Source: DASUXA01 sp036378155 (GTDB taxonomy: Bacteria > Actinomycetota > Actinomycetes > Mycobacteriales > Micromonosporaceae). From it: 64,000 bases of DNA. The stretch's first letter is position 1; every line of letters begins with the position of its first letter. Shown here one piece after another: positions 1-8,162 of this stretch. Below the pieces are notes generated by a model. It was given only the letters and a program-made list of their open reading frames with translations, did not search any database and was not told where the DNA came from. The stretch spans positions 1 to 64,000 of the forward strand of contig DASUXA010000040.1 of the NCBI GenBank assembly GCA_036378155.1. The letters are read 5' to 3'. Position numbers and translations under genes: made by a program.

Positions 1-566
1 TGGTGCAGGTGTTCGAGCGCGACGGTCGGCACCGGACGCGGGGTGAGCGCCGCCGCCGCGACCTGGGCGAATGTCTCGGCGTCGACCCCGATCATGACCT
101 CGGGCAACAGGTCCTGGAAGCCCTCTTCCAGCGCCACCGCCCGCGGATAGCTGCGCAGTGCCGCGGACTCGAGTTCGGCGAACATCTCCGCGACGTGTTT
201 GAACGCCCGGTACTGGAGCAACCGGGCGAACAGCAGGTCACGGACCTCGAGCAGGGCCAGATCGTCCTCGTCGTGCACCTCCCCGGCCGGCAGCAGCCGG
301 GCCGCCTTGAGGTCCAGCAGGGTGGCGGCGATGAGCAGGAACTCGCTGGCCTCGTCCAGATCCCACTGGTCGCCCATCGCCCGGATGTACGCGATGAACT
401 CGTCGGTGACCTTGTGCAGGGCGACCTCGGTGACGTCCAGCTTGTGCTTGCCGATCAACTGCAGCAGCAGGTCGAACGGGCCCTCGAAGTTGACCAACCG
501 GACCCGGAACCCGGCGCGGCCCTCGTCGGCCGGGGCGGTCGCGTCGTCGGCGTGCACGGTCACCAC
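1..566 (-). CDS. scpA: Segregation and condensation protein A, ScpA (3' end beyond window)
   Basis: Kleisin subunit that would bridge the SMC heads with ScpB in chromosome condensation. About 188 codons are visible; the C-terminal winged helix lies beyond base 1 (family length about 250-290 aa). The ScpA_ScpB signature is clear: FRVRLVNFEGPFDLLLQLI near the N-terminus, then KHKLDVTEVALHKVTDEFI and EFLLIAATLLDLKAARLLP. An in-frame TAG lies just upstream of GTG-GTG at 566/563. TAGGTT or TAGGCT hexamers 6-8 nt before these codons suggest a leaderless start, and I cannot decide between the two GTGs. The gene lies downstream of parA and xerD, the usual actinobacterial order. Identity is confident; the exact start is not. 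Confidence 0.93.
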   Translation of the reverse strand, partial: MVTVHADDATAPADEGRAGFRVRLVNFEGPFDLLLQLIGKHKLDVTEVALHKVTDEFIAYIRAMGDQWDLDEASEFLLIAATLLDLKAARLLPAGEVHDEDDLALLEVRDLLFARLLQYRAFKHVAEMFAELESAALRSYPRAVALEEGFQDLLPEVMIGVDAETFAQVAAAALTPRPVPTVALEHLH

Positions 567-681
567 GCGAACCTAGCCTACGAACCCCGGCGTGCCGCCG
601 TCGCCGGCGCGGCGGCGGCACGTTTCGTCGCGGATCACCTCGCCTGGTCGGCGCTCGGCGGGGCGCGCATCCTCGCGCGCC

Positions 682-716
682 CGGCGGGCGGCGGGACAGT
701 CGTCCCCCGCCCGCCG
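682..716 (-). terminator. GC-rich hairpin after the ClpC-N-domain gene
   Basis: Two arms, 682-697 and 702-716, pair over about 14 bp with one bulged base around a 4-nt loop. The hairpin begins about 17 bp past the stop of the Clp_N gene and ends before the scpA promoter, so it probably ends the HTH/Clp_N transcript. There is no U-tract, which is usual for high-GC actinobacteria. Confidence 0.6.
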
Positions 717-733
717 ACGAGCCGCCCGGATCG

Positions 734-1312
734 TCACGCCGCCCGTCGCATCGCGGCGACCGTACGGTCGCGCAACGCGTCGAGGTCCACCCCGGCGTCC
801 ACGAGGATCGTCGCCGCCGTCCCACCGCCGTCGCGGATCAGACCCAGCAGCAGGTGGCCCTCGTCGATCCAGTTGTGCCGCAGCCGTACCGCTTCCCGCA
901 GCGCCAGGGCCAGCACCTTCTTGGCGTGCTCGCTGAACGGGGTGCGCCCGGCGAACCAGCGGCGCACTCCGCGCCGCCGGGTCGACAGCAGGTCGTCGAG
1001 GGCCCCCGGTCCGAACGATTCCTCGATCTTCGCGCGTACCTCGTCCAGGTCGATGCCGAGGCTGCGCAACGCCTCGGCGTCGCCGTCGCCGAGGGCTCCG
1101 GTACCGGTGCCGACCAGCCGCTCGATGTCGGCGCGTACCCGCTGGGCGGTCACCCCGGCGTCAGCGAGCAGCGCGGCGACCGTACCCGTCGACGGCGGGA
1201 GCAGAGCCAGCAGCAGATGCTCGGTGCCGATGTACGAGTGACCCAGCCCGTCCGCCTCCGCCTGGGCGCGGGTCACCACGTCGCGCGCCTGCACGGTGAA
1301 CCTTTCGAACAT
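734..1312 (-). CDS. Stand-alone double Clp_N domain protein (ClpC N-domain-like, no ATPase)
   Basis: 192 aa made of two Clp amino-terminal repeats and nothing else: repeat 1 (residues 2-65, FERFTVQARDVV... IGTEHLLLALL) and repeat 2 (125-185, PFSEHAKKVLALALREA... EGHLLLGLI), joined by a charged linker of about 55 residues. No Walker motif or AAA module follows, so it cannot be an unfoldase. Phe2, Phe126 and Lys131/132 align with the ClpC1 N-domain residues (Phe2, Phe80, Lys85) that contact cyclomarin-type antibiotics. Mycobacterial ClpC2, also a stand-alone Clp_N protein, is known to sequester such drugs; an adaptor or decoy role here is inference. ATG 1312 overlaps the stop of the HTH gene by one base (TGATG), so the two are translationally coupled. 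Confidence 0.88.
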   Translation of the reverse strand: MFERFTVQARDVVTRAQAEADGLGHSYIGTEHLLLALLPPSTGTVAALLADAGVTAQRVRADIERLVGTGTGALGDGDAEALRSLGIDLDEVRAKIEESFGPGALDDLLSTRRRGVRRWFAGRTPFSEHAKKVLALALREAVRLRHNWIDEGHLLLGLIRDGGGTAATILVDAGVDLDALRDRTVAAMRRAA

Positions 1313-1548
1313 CACGCCTCCCGTCCGCGCGCCGCCGGTGCCCGGCCGGCGTGCTTCTTGTGTACCGCCTGCCGGCTCACCTCGAGCGCGTCGGCGATCT
1401 CCTGCCACGACCAGCCGTGCCGGCGGGCGTTGTCGACCTGCAGCGCCTCCAGGCTCTCCAGGAGCCGGCGCAGCGCCCGTACGCCCCGCAGTCCCACCCT
1501 CGGGTCCGCGCTGCCGGCGGCGGCCGCCAACTCGGTTGCCTCACTCAT
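1312..1548 (-). CDS. Small HTH DNA-binding protein, partner of the Clp_N protein
   Basis: 78 aa. The C-terminal half carries a helix-turn-helix, HGWSWQEIADALEVSRQAVH, with a basic tail; the N-terminal half is helical (VRALRRLLESLEALQVDNARR) and may dimerise. ATG 1548 is chosen over an upstream TTG because a promoter with -10 TAAGTT ends 7 nt before it, giving a leaderless mRNA, and because the TTG lies inside the operator. The promoter is overlaid by two near-perfect 18-bp palindromes, so autoregulation is likely. It is the first gene of a two-gene operon with the Clp_N protein, inserted between parA and scpA. HTH identity is good; the ligand and targets are unknown. Confidence 0.85.
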   Translation of the reverse strand: MSEATELAAAAGSADPRVGLRGVRALRRLLESLEALQVDNARRHGWSWQEIADALEVSRQAVHKKHAGRAPAARGREA

Positions 1549-1551
1549 GGG

Positions 1552-1597
1552 TGTCAACTTAGGTTGACAGAGCGGGTGTTGTCAACCCAAGTTGACA
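1552..1597 (-). promoter_or_regulatory. Double palindromic operator over the HTH/Clp_N promoter
   Basis: Two 18-bp palindromes, TGTCAACTTAGGTTGACA (1552-1569) and TGTCAACCCAAGTTGACA (1580-1597), sit 28 bp apart, nearly three helical turns. Read on the minus strand, operator 2 contains a perfect -35 TTGACA (1580-1585) and operator 1 contains the -10 TAAGTT (1556-1561) with an 18-bp spacer; ATG follows 7 nt later. Binding at either site would block RNA polymerase. Sites and promoter are seen directly; the repressor's identity (the HTH protein) is inferred. Confidence 0.82.
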
Positions 1598-1612
1598 CGA
1601 GCATGGAACATT

Positions 1613-2539
1613 TCAGCCGCGCTCCGCCTGGGCGGCGATCACCTCGCGGGCGAGTTGGCGGTAATTACGCGCGCCGGACGAGGCGGGGTCGAGCGTGGTG
1701 ATCGGGGCACCGGCGACCGTGGACTCGGGGAACTTCACGGTCTTGGTGATCACCGTCTGGTACACCTTGTCGCCGAACGCCTCCACCACGCGCTGCAGCA
1801 CCTGCCGAGAGTGCGTGGTGCGGCTGTCGTACATCGTGGCGAGGATGCCTTCCAACTCCAGGTCGAAGTTGAGCCGCTCGCGCACCTTGTCGATGGTGTC
1901 CAGCAGCAGCGCCACCCCGCGCAGGCTGAAGAACTCGCATTCCAGCGGGATCAGCACGCCGTGCGCCACGGTCAACGCGTTGATCGCCAGCAGACCGAGC
2001 GACGGCTGGCAGTCGATCAGGATGAAGTCGTAGTCCTTCAGCACCGGGCGCAGCGTGCGAGCCAGCGCCATCTCGCGAGCGACCTCGGTGACGAGCTGGA
2101 TCTCCGCGGCGGACAGGTCGATGTTGGCCGGCAGCAGGTGCAGCCCGGCGACATCGGTCTTGATCATGATGTCGTCGATCGTGACGTCGTCCTGCATGAG
2201 CAGGTTGTAGATCGACAGGTCGAGGTTGTGCGGATTGACACCCAGGCCGACCGACAGCGCGCCCTGCGGGTCGAAGTCGACCAGCAGCACACGCCGACCG
2301 TACTCAGCCAGCGCCGCGCCGAGATTGATCGTGGTGGTGGTCTTCCCGACGCCGCCCTTCTGGTTCGCCATCGCGATGATCCGCGCCGGACCGTGCCGGT
2401 CCAGCGGCAACGGCTGCGGAATCGGTCGACGCATGGTGTATGCGGCCGGGTCCGCCGGGCCCAGTTCGGCGCCGAGGTCGATCGGTGACTCGGTCCGCAA
2501 CGCGTCCCACGAGTCTCCTCGTTCCTCGATGCCTGCCAT
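1613..2539 (-). CDS. ParA-family chromosome-partitioning ATPase (orphan, scpA-linked)
   Basis: 308 aa P-loop ATPase of the Soj/ParA family. The deviant Walker A ANQKGGVGKTTTTINLGAAL, Walker A' VDFDPQG and Walker B ILIDCQPSLG are all intact. A 55-residue Pro/Asp-rich N-terminal extension precedes the ATPase. ATG 2539 has GGGAGA about 6 nt upstream. No parB follows, so this is the second ParA often found beside scpAB rather than the oriC-linked copy. It lies between xerD and scpA, which fits a role in organising segregation through ScpAB/SMC. The exact partner cannot be read from the sequence. Confidence 0.93.
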   Translation of the reverse strand: MAGIEERGDSWDALRTESPIDLGAELGPADPAAYTMRRPIPQPLPLDRHGPARIIAMANQKGGVGKTTTTINLGAALAEYGRRVLLVDFDPQGALSVGLGVNPHNLDLSIYNLLMQDDVTIDDIMIKTDVAGLHLLPANIDLSAAEIQLVTEVAREMALARTLRPVLKDYDFILIDCQPSLGLLAINALTVAHGVLIPLECEFFSLRGVALLLDTIDKVRERLNFDLELEGILATMYDSRTTHSRQVLQRVVEAFGDKVYQTVITKTVKFPESTVAGAPITTLDPASSGARNYRQLAREVIAAQAERG

Positions 2540-2731
2540 CCGTCTCCCGCCCTTCGCGACGACGGGTCGGCGTCGCCTGGAGCGAACACCGTTCCCACCC
2601 AGGATGCCCGCGTCGTCGCCCGACTGTACAGCCACCTGACCCACCCGGCGCCGCAGCGCATCCGGCGTGTTGCCGGCATTTGCCAGCGACCGCGGCCTCT
2701 GTGCTGCTCAACGCCGTGCCGCCCGACCCGG

Positions 2732-3763
2732 TCACGGGTCCGCGCCGGCACGCGCCCGAGGGTGGGCGGTCGCGTACACCTCGCGCAGCCGCTCCACCGT
2801 GATCAGCGTGTACACCTGGGTCGTGGTCACCGACGCGTGCCCCAGCAACTCCTGGACCACCCGCACGTCCGCGCCGCCGTCGAGCAGATGGGTGGCGTAC
2901 GAGTGGCGCAGCGTGTGCGGGGACACCGCCACGCCCGGCACCGCCGCCCGCTCGGCCGCGTGCCGCAGGATCGTCCAGGCGCTCTGCCGGGACAGCGCAC
3001 CGCCCCGCGCGTTGAGGAACACCGCCGGCGTGCCCCGTCCCGCCGCGGCGAGCGCCGGACGCGCCCGCACCAGGTACGCCTCGACCGCCGCGCGGGCGTA
3101 CCCACCCACCGGCACCAGGCGGTTGCGCCCGCCCTTGCCGCGCAGCAGCACCACCCCGGCCGCCAGGTCGAGGTCGTCGACGGCGGCGCCCACCGCCTCG
3201 GAGATGCGCGCCCCCGTGCCGTACAGGAACTCCAGCAGCGCCCGGTCGCGCAGACCCAGCGGGGTCGCCGGATCGGGCGCGGCGAGCAGCCGCTCCACCA
3301 CGTCCACGTCCAGCGCCTTGGGCAACCGGCGGGGCGGGGTCGGCGGGCGTACCTCCCGCGCCGGATCGTCCGGGCAGAGCCCCTCGCGTACCGCGAACCG
3401 GTGCAGCCCGCGCACCGCGCTCACCGCGCGCGCCGCCGACGCCGCGGACAGCGCCGGGTGCTCGGCGTCGCCCTCCCGCAGCCCGGCGAGGAACGCCGCG
3501 ACCCGCGCCGGGGTCACGTCGCTCAGGTCGCGCACCCCGGCGCTCGCCAACGCGTCGAGGTACCGGTCGAGGTCGCGGCGGTACGACGACAGGGTGTTGG
3601 CGGCCAGTGCCCGCTCGACGGTCAGATGGTCGAGGTAGGAACGGACCGCCGTACGCAGCGCCGGGCTCGGCTCGGGCGGCGCGGCGCCGGGCTCCGGCGA
3701 TGCCCCGCCCGGTCCGGCGCCGAACTGCCGCCCGGCGCCGGGCTGCGTGCCTGCCGGGCTCAG
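2732..3763 (-). CDS. xerD: Tyrosine recombinase XerD, probable CTG start
   Basis: 343 aa site-specific recombinase that would resolve chromosome dimers at dif with XerC. The SAM-like N-domain (YLDHLTVERALAANTLSSYR) is followed by the catalytic domain with Arg in GTGARISEA, the HTLRHSYATHLL box, LLGHASVTTTQVY and the nucleophile Tyr. There is no ATG, GTG or TTG before the conserved core. The best start is CTG 3763, overlapping the ald stop as CTGA, with a perfect GGAGGAGG (3771-3778) 7 nt upstream. This adds a roughly 40-residue Pro/Gly/Ala-rich N-terminal tail. Context (ald, parA, scpA) argues against a phage integrase. Confidence 0.9.
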   Translation of the reverse strand: MSPAGTQPGAGRQFGAGPGGASPEPGAAPPEPSPALRTAVRSYLDHLTVERALAANTLSSYRRDLDRYLDALASAGVRDLSDVTPARVAAFLAGLREGDAEHPALSAASAARAVSAVRGLHRFAVREGLCPDDPAREVRPPTPPRRLPKALDVDVVERLLAAPDPATPLGLRDRALLEFLYGTGARISEAVGAAVDDLDLAAGVVLLRGKGGRNRLVPVGGYARAAVEAYLVRARPALAAAGRGTPAVFLNARGGALSRQSAWTILRHAAERAAVPGVAVSPHTLRHSYATHLLDGGADVRVVQELLGHASVTTTQVYTLITVERLREVYATAHPRARAGADP

Positions 3764-4875
3764 CCCAGCACCTCCTCCAGCTTCACGTAGTCCACGCCGT
3801 GCGCCTCGGCTACCGGACCGTACGTGATGTGCCCCTCGTGCGTGTTCAACCCGAGCGCCAACGCCCGGTCGTGGGTCAGCGCGTCGCGCCAGCCCCGGTT
3901 GGCGAGGTCCAACGCGTACGGCAGGGTGACGTTCGTCAACGCGTACGTGCTGGTGTGCGGCACCGCCCCGGGCATGTTCGCCACGCAGTAGAAGATCGAG
4001 TCGTACACCGAGTACACCGGGTCGGCGTGCGTGGTCGGGCGCGAGTCCTCGAAACAGCCACCCTGGTCGATGGAGATGTCCACCAGGACGCTGCCCGGCT
4101 TCATCTGCGCGACCATCTGGTTGGTGATCAGGGTCGGCGCCTTGGCGCCCGGTACCAGCACGGCGCCGATCACCATGTCGGCGTCGCGGACCGCCTTCTC
4201 GACCTCGTACGTGTTGGACGCCACGGTCTGCAGGTGACCCTGGTAGATCCGGTCCGCCGCGCGCAGCTTGTCGATGTTCTTGTCCAGCAGCAGCACCTCG
4301 GCCTGCATGCCGAGGGCGATCGCCGCGGCGTTCATGCCGGACACGCCGGCGCCGATGACGACGACCTTCGCGGCGTACACGCCGGAGACCCCGCCCATCA
4401 GCACGCCGCGCCCACCGCCGGAGCGCATCAGGTGGTACGCCCCCACCTGCGGGGCGAGCCGCCCGGCGACCTCGGACATCGGCGCCAGCAGGGGCAGCGA
4501 CCGGTCGGGCAGTTCCACGGTCTCGTACGCGATGCCGGTGACCTTGCGGTCCAGGAGCGCCTCGGTGCACTCCTTCGAGGCGGCGAGGTGCAGGTACGTG
4601 AAGAGCACCTGCCCTTCCCGCATGCGGTCGTACTCCTCGGCGATCGGCTCCTTGACCTTGAGGATCAGCTCACCGGTACCCCACACGTCGTCGGCATCGG
4701 GCAGGATCGTCGCGCCGGCGCCGACGTACTCCTCGTCGGTGATCGATGAGCCCAGCCCGGCGCCCGCCTCGACGTACACCTCGTGGCCGGCTCGAACGAA
4801 CTCGTGCACGCCCGCCGGTGTGATCGCCACGCGGTACTCGTGATTCTTCACCTCGCGTGGGATTCCGATCTTCAC
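3760..4875 (-). CDS. ald: Alanine dehydrogenase
   Basis: 371 aa, the normal family length. It would catalyse NAD-dependent interconversion of L-alanine with pyruvate and ammonia. The AlaDh/PNT N-domain (MKIGIPREVKNHEYRVAITP) is followed by the Rossmann domain with VVVIGAGVSGMNAAAIALGM and the conserved DQGGCFEDSRPTTH region. GTG 4875 is preferred over the TTG two codons upstream because GAAGGGG lies 6 nt before it and the protein then begins MKIGIPREV as in homologues. It precedes xerD with a 4-nt overlap, so the two are probably cotranscribed, as in other actinomycetes. Confidence 0.96.
   Translation of the reverse strand: MKIGIPREVKNHEYRVAITPAGVHEFVRAGHEVYVEAGAGLGSSITDEEYVGAGATILPDADDVWGTGELILKVKEPIAEEYDRMREGQVLFTYLHLAASKECTEALLDRKVTGIAYETVELPDRSLPLLAPMSEVAGRLAPQVGAYHLMRSGGGRGVLMGGVSGVYAAKVVVIGAGVSGMNAAAIALGMQAEVLLLDKNIDKLRAADRIYQGHLQTVASNTYEVEKAVRDADMVIGAVLVPGAKAPTLITNQMVAQMKPGSVLVDISIDQGGCFEDSRPTTHADPVYSVYDSIFYCVANMPGAVPHTSTYALTNVTLPYALDLANRGWRDALTHDRALALGLNTHEGHITYGPVAEAHGVDYVKLEEVLG
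3771..3778 (-). promoter_or_regulatory. Shine-Dalgarno of xerD that decides a CTG start
   Basis: GGAGGAGG lies within the last codons of ald, 7 nt before CTG 3763-3761. It is an extended match to the anti-Shine-Dalgarno sequence at canonical spacing, and no other start codon is available, so it supports initiation at CTG. Confidence 0.65.
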
Positions 4876-5074
4876 TGTCAACCCCTTCTTCCCGACAGTC
4901 GCGGCGCCGGACGGCGACGCTGCCGCCCGGGTCGACGCCGTAACCCGCGGGGAGTCTAGAGGTCGTGCGCGCCGTCAAGCGGGGTCGGTGCCGGGTGCGG
5001 CGCCACGGCCACGCCTCGCGGGGTTGCCGGGATCTGTCCGGGTCTATCATGCCGGTCGCTGCCCCGTCGACAGG

Positions 5075-6253
5075 TCAGCTGGGTGGCGGAGCGCGTCGCG
5101 CGTTCGGATCGGGCGGCGACCAGGAGCGCACCGGGCCCGGCGGCTCGGGCGCGACGGGTCCGGGACCGCCGGGCGCGGCGCCGGGCGGCGCCGGGGCGGT
5201 CGGATGCCCGCCGCGGGGTGCGCCGCCGCCGGAGCGCCGGGTCAGCAGCAGCAGCGCCAGCCCGACGACCAGCACGATCGCGCCGACGATCAGCAGGATC
5301 AGGGGCAGGGTGTCCCCGTACAGATTGATCTTGTCGGCCTTGTCCTGCGCGTCGGTCGCCGCCGCCTTCGCGCTCTGCCCGGTGAACGCGGTGCTCACGT
5401 CGTACACCGGGAGCACCGCCGCGACCGGCTTGCCGGCGACGCTCGCGCCCGCCTTGCGGATCTCCTCGCGCTGGGTGTCCACCACGATCCCGGTCGTCGG
5501 CTGCACCCAGTACGTCGACTGCGACTGGTACGTGTAGCTCAGCGGCACCGGGTTCGCCAGCCCCGGCAGCAGCCGCGCCAACTGGGCCTGGACGTCGGGC
5601 GGTATGGACGCCGCGCCGGACAGCGCGGTCAGCGTGCTGACCGGCAGGGACCTGGGCAGGGTGTCGAGCACCTGCGGGTCCTTGATCGGAGCGGGATCGG
5701 TGGTCGCCTGGTACACGTACGTGTCGACGCCCTGCCGCGCCTCCTGCCGCAGGTACTTCAGCGTCGTGGTGGACCGGGTCTCCTGTACCCACCCGGTGTA
5801 GTCCTTCTTCTCGGCGCCGATCGGCCAGCTGACGGTCAGCCCCTGCGCAGGGGTGACGTTCCAGTCCGCGGGGTGGGTCGGGGACGCGGCGAGCGTCGTC
5901 CGGTCCACCGCGTACGTCGCCGTGGTCTGCCCGAGCGTCCGACCGCCGCCGGTGAGCGTGCGGACGTCCTGTACCTCGGCGACGTCGCCGCTGGTCGCCA
6001 GGGTCTTCACGGTGCGCTGGGCGGTCACCGGGGCGTTGGTCACCAGCGCCGCACGCAGGTCGCCCGTGCTCAGCGCCCGCGGGTCGACCAGCACCTTCGC
6101 GGTTCCCTGGTACTGACGCGCCGTGTTCTCGTCGGCGGGCAGCCGCGCCTGGCTAGGCAGTACCGCCCAGCGCAGGATCGCCGCCGCGGCCAGGCACAGC
6201 AGCCCGATGACGGCGAGGCCGATGCCCAGCCGCGTTCTGGTCCTCGATGTCAT
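5075..6253 (-). CDS. DUF3068 (PorA-like) membrane-anchored protein
   Basis: 392 aa. An N-terminal TM helix (residues 9-32, LGIGLAVIGLLCLAAAAILRW) is followed by a large extracytoplasmic domain typical of DUF3068, then a second TM near 320-345 (LPLILLIVGAIVLVVGLALLLL) and a Pro/Gly-rich cytoplasmic tail. The two-helix anchor with a beta-rich middle is the family architecture; its biochemical role is not known. ATG 6253 with GGGGAG upstream is chosen over an earlier start. It is divergent from the M50 protease. The domain assignment rests on overall architecture and recalled family sequence features. Confidence 0.78.
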   Translation of the reverse strand: MTSRTRTRLGIGLAVIGLLCLAAAAILRWAVLPSQARLPADENTARQYQGTAKVLVDPRALSTGDLRAALVTNAPVTAQRTVKTLATSGDVAEVQDVRTLTGGGRTLGQTTATYAVDRTTLAASPTHPADWNVTPAQGLTVSWPIGAEKKDYTGWVQETRSTTTLKYLRQEARQGVDTYVYQATTDPAPIKDPQVLDTLPRSLPVSTLTALSGAASIPPDVQAQLARLLPGLANPVPLSYTYQSQSTYWVQPTTGIVVDTQREEIRKAGASVAGKPVAAVLPVYDVSTAFTGQSAKAAATDAQDKADKINLYGDTLPLILLIVGAIVLVVGLALLLLTRRSGGGAPRGGHPTAPAPPGAAPGGPGPVAPEPPGPVRSWSPPDPNARRAPPPS

Positions 6254-6456
6254 CACCGCTCCCCGACCGAGCCGATCGCTCACCTGACGCTAACCACTGC
6301 GGTACCGACGAAGAGGGAGATTCGGGCGCAGTGCCCTGTCCTGGGGTAGCTGGACCCGTCGCGACAGGCCGCGTGACTCTGCCGTACCGGCATCGACGCG
6401 TCAGACTGGAGGTGGACACCGCGTCAGCGGTCGACGCCGAAGGAAGGGCGGTCACC

Positions 6457-7653
6457 GTGCGACAGAGTCTCCGACTCGGACGCATCGCCGGGATATCGGT
6501 CGGCCTGCACTGGTCGGTCGTCGTGATCATGCTGCTGCTGACCCAGGGTCTGGCCATGGTGCTGCTGCCGCAGGCGGCGCCCGGTCGCTCGGCGGTGCTG
6601 TACTGGAGCGTCGCGCTGGTGTTCGCCGCGCTGCTGCTGCTGGCGCTGCTCGCCCACGAGTTCGCGCACGCCCTGGTCGCCCGGCACTACCGGATGCCGG
6701 TACGCCGGGTCACCCTGTGGCTGCTCGGCGGGCTCGCCGAACTCGAAGGCGAACCGCCCACCCCGCGCGCCGACCTGTTCATCGCGCTCGCCGGTCCGCT
6801 GACCAGCCTGGCGACCGGGCTGGTCGCCGGCGCCGCCGCGATGGGCGCCGGCCTGCTGCACCTGTCCGCGCTACTGGTCGCCCCGCTCACCTGGTTCGCG
6901 CTGGTCAACGTCGTACTCGCGGTGTTCAACCTGCTGCCCGGCGCGCCGTTGGACGGCGGACGGGTGCTGCGGGCGATCGTGTGGCGCGTGCGGGGCGACA
7001 AGCGCGCCGGGCAGCGCGCCGCCGCCCGCGCCGGGGTCGGCATCGGCGCGCTGCTGCTCGCCGCCGCCGCCATCCAGATCTTCGTCCAGGGCAACCTCGG
7101 CGGTCTGTGGCTCGCCCTGATCGGCTGGTTCCTGATCTCCGCCGCCGGCAGCGAACGTACCGACGCCGACATGCGGGACGTGCTCGGAACGGTACGGGTC
7201 GCCGACATCATGAGCGCCCCCGCCGTGTGCGGGTACGACGGGCAGACCGTCGAGGCGTTCGTCACGCTGGTCGCCCGGCAGCACCGGTACCGGTCCTTCC
7301 CGGTGATCGACTTCGACGGCCGGGTCACCGGCGCGGTGACCCTGGCCCGGTTGGCGCGCGTGCCGCGCGAGCAGCGCGACACGGTACGGCTGCGCGACGT
7401 GCAGATCCCGGCGGCCCGGCTGCCGGTGTTCGCCCCCGAGCAGCCGCTGATCGAGGCGGCGCGGGCGATGATGTCCGGTACCGGGGTAGCCACCCCGGTC
7501 GTCGGCGGAGGTCGGCTGCTCGGCGTGGTCAGCGACAACGACATGCGGCGCGCCCTGGAGATGGCGCAGCTGGGGGTGCCGGCGCGCCCGGAGCCGCCCA
7601 CGCCCGCCGAACCGCCGCTGTCGGCGACCAGCGGTCCGCCCAGCCAGCCCTGA
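6457..7653 (+). CDS. Site-2 protease family membrane metalloprotease with CBS pair
   Basis: 398 aa. Six or so TM helices carry the zinc site: HEFAH at 67-71 and the C-terminal ligand motif NLLPGAPLDGGRV with Asp166. Two CBS domains follow (about 245-375; VADIMSAPAVCGYDG... GVVSDNDMRRAL) and may sense adenine nucleotides. This is the common soluble-CBS-tailed S2P subgroup; substrates are unknown. GTG 6457 is chosen because AAGGAAGGG lies 8 nt upstream and the protein then starts directly before RLGRIAGISVGLHWS. It ends tail-to-tail with the NYN gene with no gap. Confidence 0.92.
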   Translation: MRQSLRLGRIAGISVGLHWSVVVIMLLLTQGLAMVLLPQAAPGRSAVLYWSVALVFAALLLLALLAHEFAHALVARHYRMPVRRVTLWLLGGLAELEGEPPTPRADLFIALAGPLTSLATGLVAGAAAMGAGLLHLSALLVAPLTWFALVNVVLAVFNLLPGAPLDGGRVLRAIVWRVRGDKRAGQRAAARAGVGIGALLLAAAAIQIFVQGNLGGLWLALIGWFLISAAGSERTDADMRDVLGTVRVADIMSAPAVCGYDGQTVEAFVTLVARQHRYRSFPVIDFDGRVTGAVTLARLARVPREQRDTVRLRDVQIPAARLPVFAPEQPLIEAARAMMSGTGVATPVVGGGRLLGVVSDNDMRRALEMAQLGVPARPEPPTPAEPPLSATSGPPSQP

Positions 7654-8043
7654 TCAGCGCGCGCGTCGGCGCGGTACGGCGCGCGGACCGACCACCCGGG
7701 CACCCAGCGACGTCACCCGTTCGCGCAGCCCACGGTCGGCGGTGACCACCACGACGGGCTGCGGCGCGGCGCGTACCAGCTCGACGATCGCGTCGTCGCC
7801 GGAGCCGGCGGCGGACACCACCCGTACCCCGGGCACGCTCGGCACGTCCCGGGCAGCGCCCTCGACCACGAGCACAACCTCCACCGCGCCGGTGAGATCG
7901 GCGGTGGGCAGACCGTCGTCCGCGACGCCGACCAGCGCGTCGCGCAGTCGCCGCGCGGCGCCTTCGCGGTCCCGCCACCAGCCGTCCGGAACCGAACCGA
8001 CCACGTTCGCCGCGTCCACCAGCAGGAGTGTGGGTTGGTCCAC
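7654..8043 (-). CDS. NYN/PIN-like domain protein, putative RNase
   Basis: 129 aa. N-terminal LLLVDAANVVGSVPDGWW and the later GSGDDAIVELV and VVVVTADRGLRERV match the NYN (PIN-like) fold, in which Asp residues chelate metal for RNA cleavage. The visible acidic residues are Asp9, the Asp pair in GSGDD and the Asp of TADRG. GTG 8043 has no Shine-Dalgarno, but TACGCT ends 7 nt before it, consistent with a leaderless mRNA. It is a small stand-alone protein; RNase activity is inferred from the fold. Confidence 0.8.
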   Translation of the reverse strand: MDQPTLLLVDAANVVGSVPDGWWRDREGAARRLRDALVGVADDGLPTADLTGAVEVVLVVEGAARDVPSVPGVRVVSAAGSGDDAIVELVRAAPQPVVVVTADRGLRERVTSLGARVVGPRAVPRRRAR

Positions 8044-8050
8044 GGCGTCG

Positions 8051-8056
8051 AGCGTA
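8051..8056 (-). promoter_or_regulatory. -10 element of a leaderless promoter (NYN gene)
   Basis: TACGCT on the minus strand, followed by 7 nt and then GTG 8043. It fits the TANNNT-N6/7-start pattern. Confidence 0.5.
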
Positions 8057-8162
8057 ATGTGCCTGGTAACCGCCGCCGGCGCGCCGCGTCGGCGGGTCGC
8101 GTCCGCAGGACGCGGGTCGTACCCGGTGCCCGCGCCGGACCACGCGCCGCAGGAGTACCGCC

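Noticed and set aside
2732..3763. Phage or island integrase
   Set aside because: The recombinase is XerD-like and sits in the conserved ald-xerD-parA-scpA segregation block, with no tRNA, att repeats or phage genes nearby.
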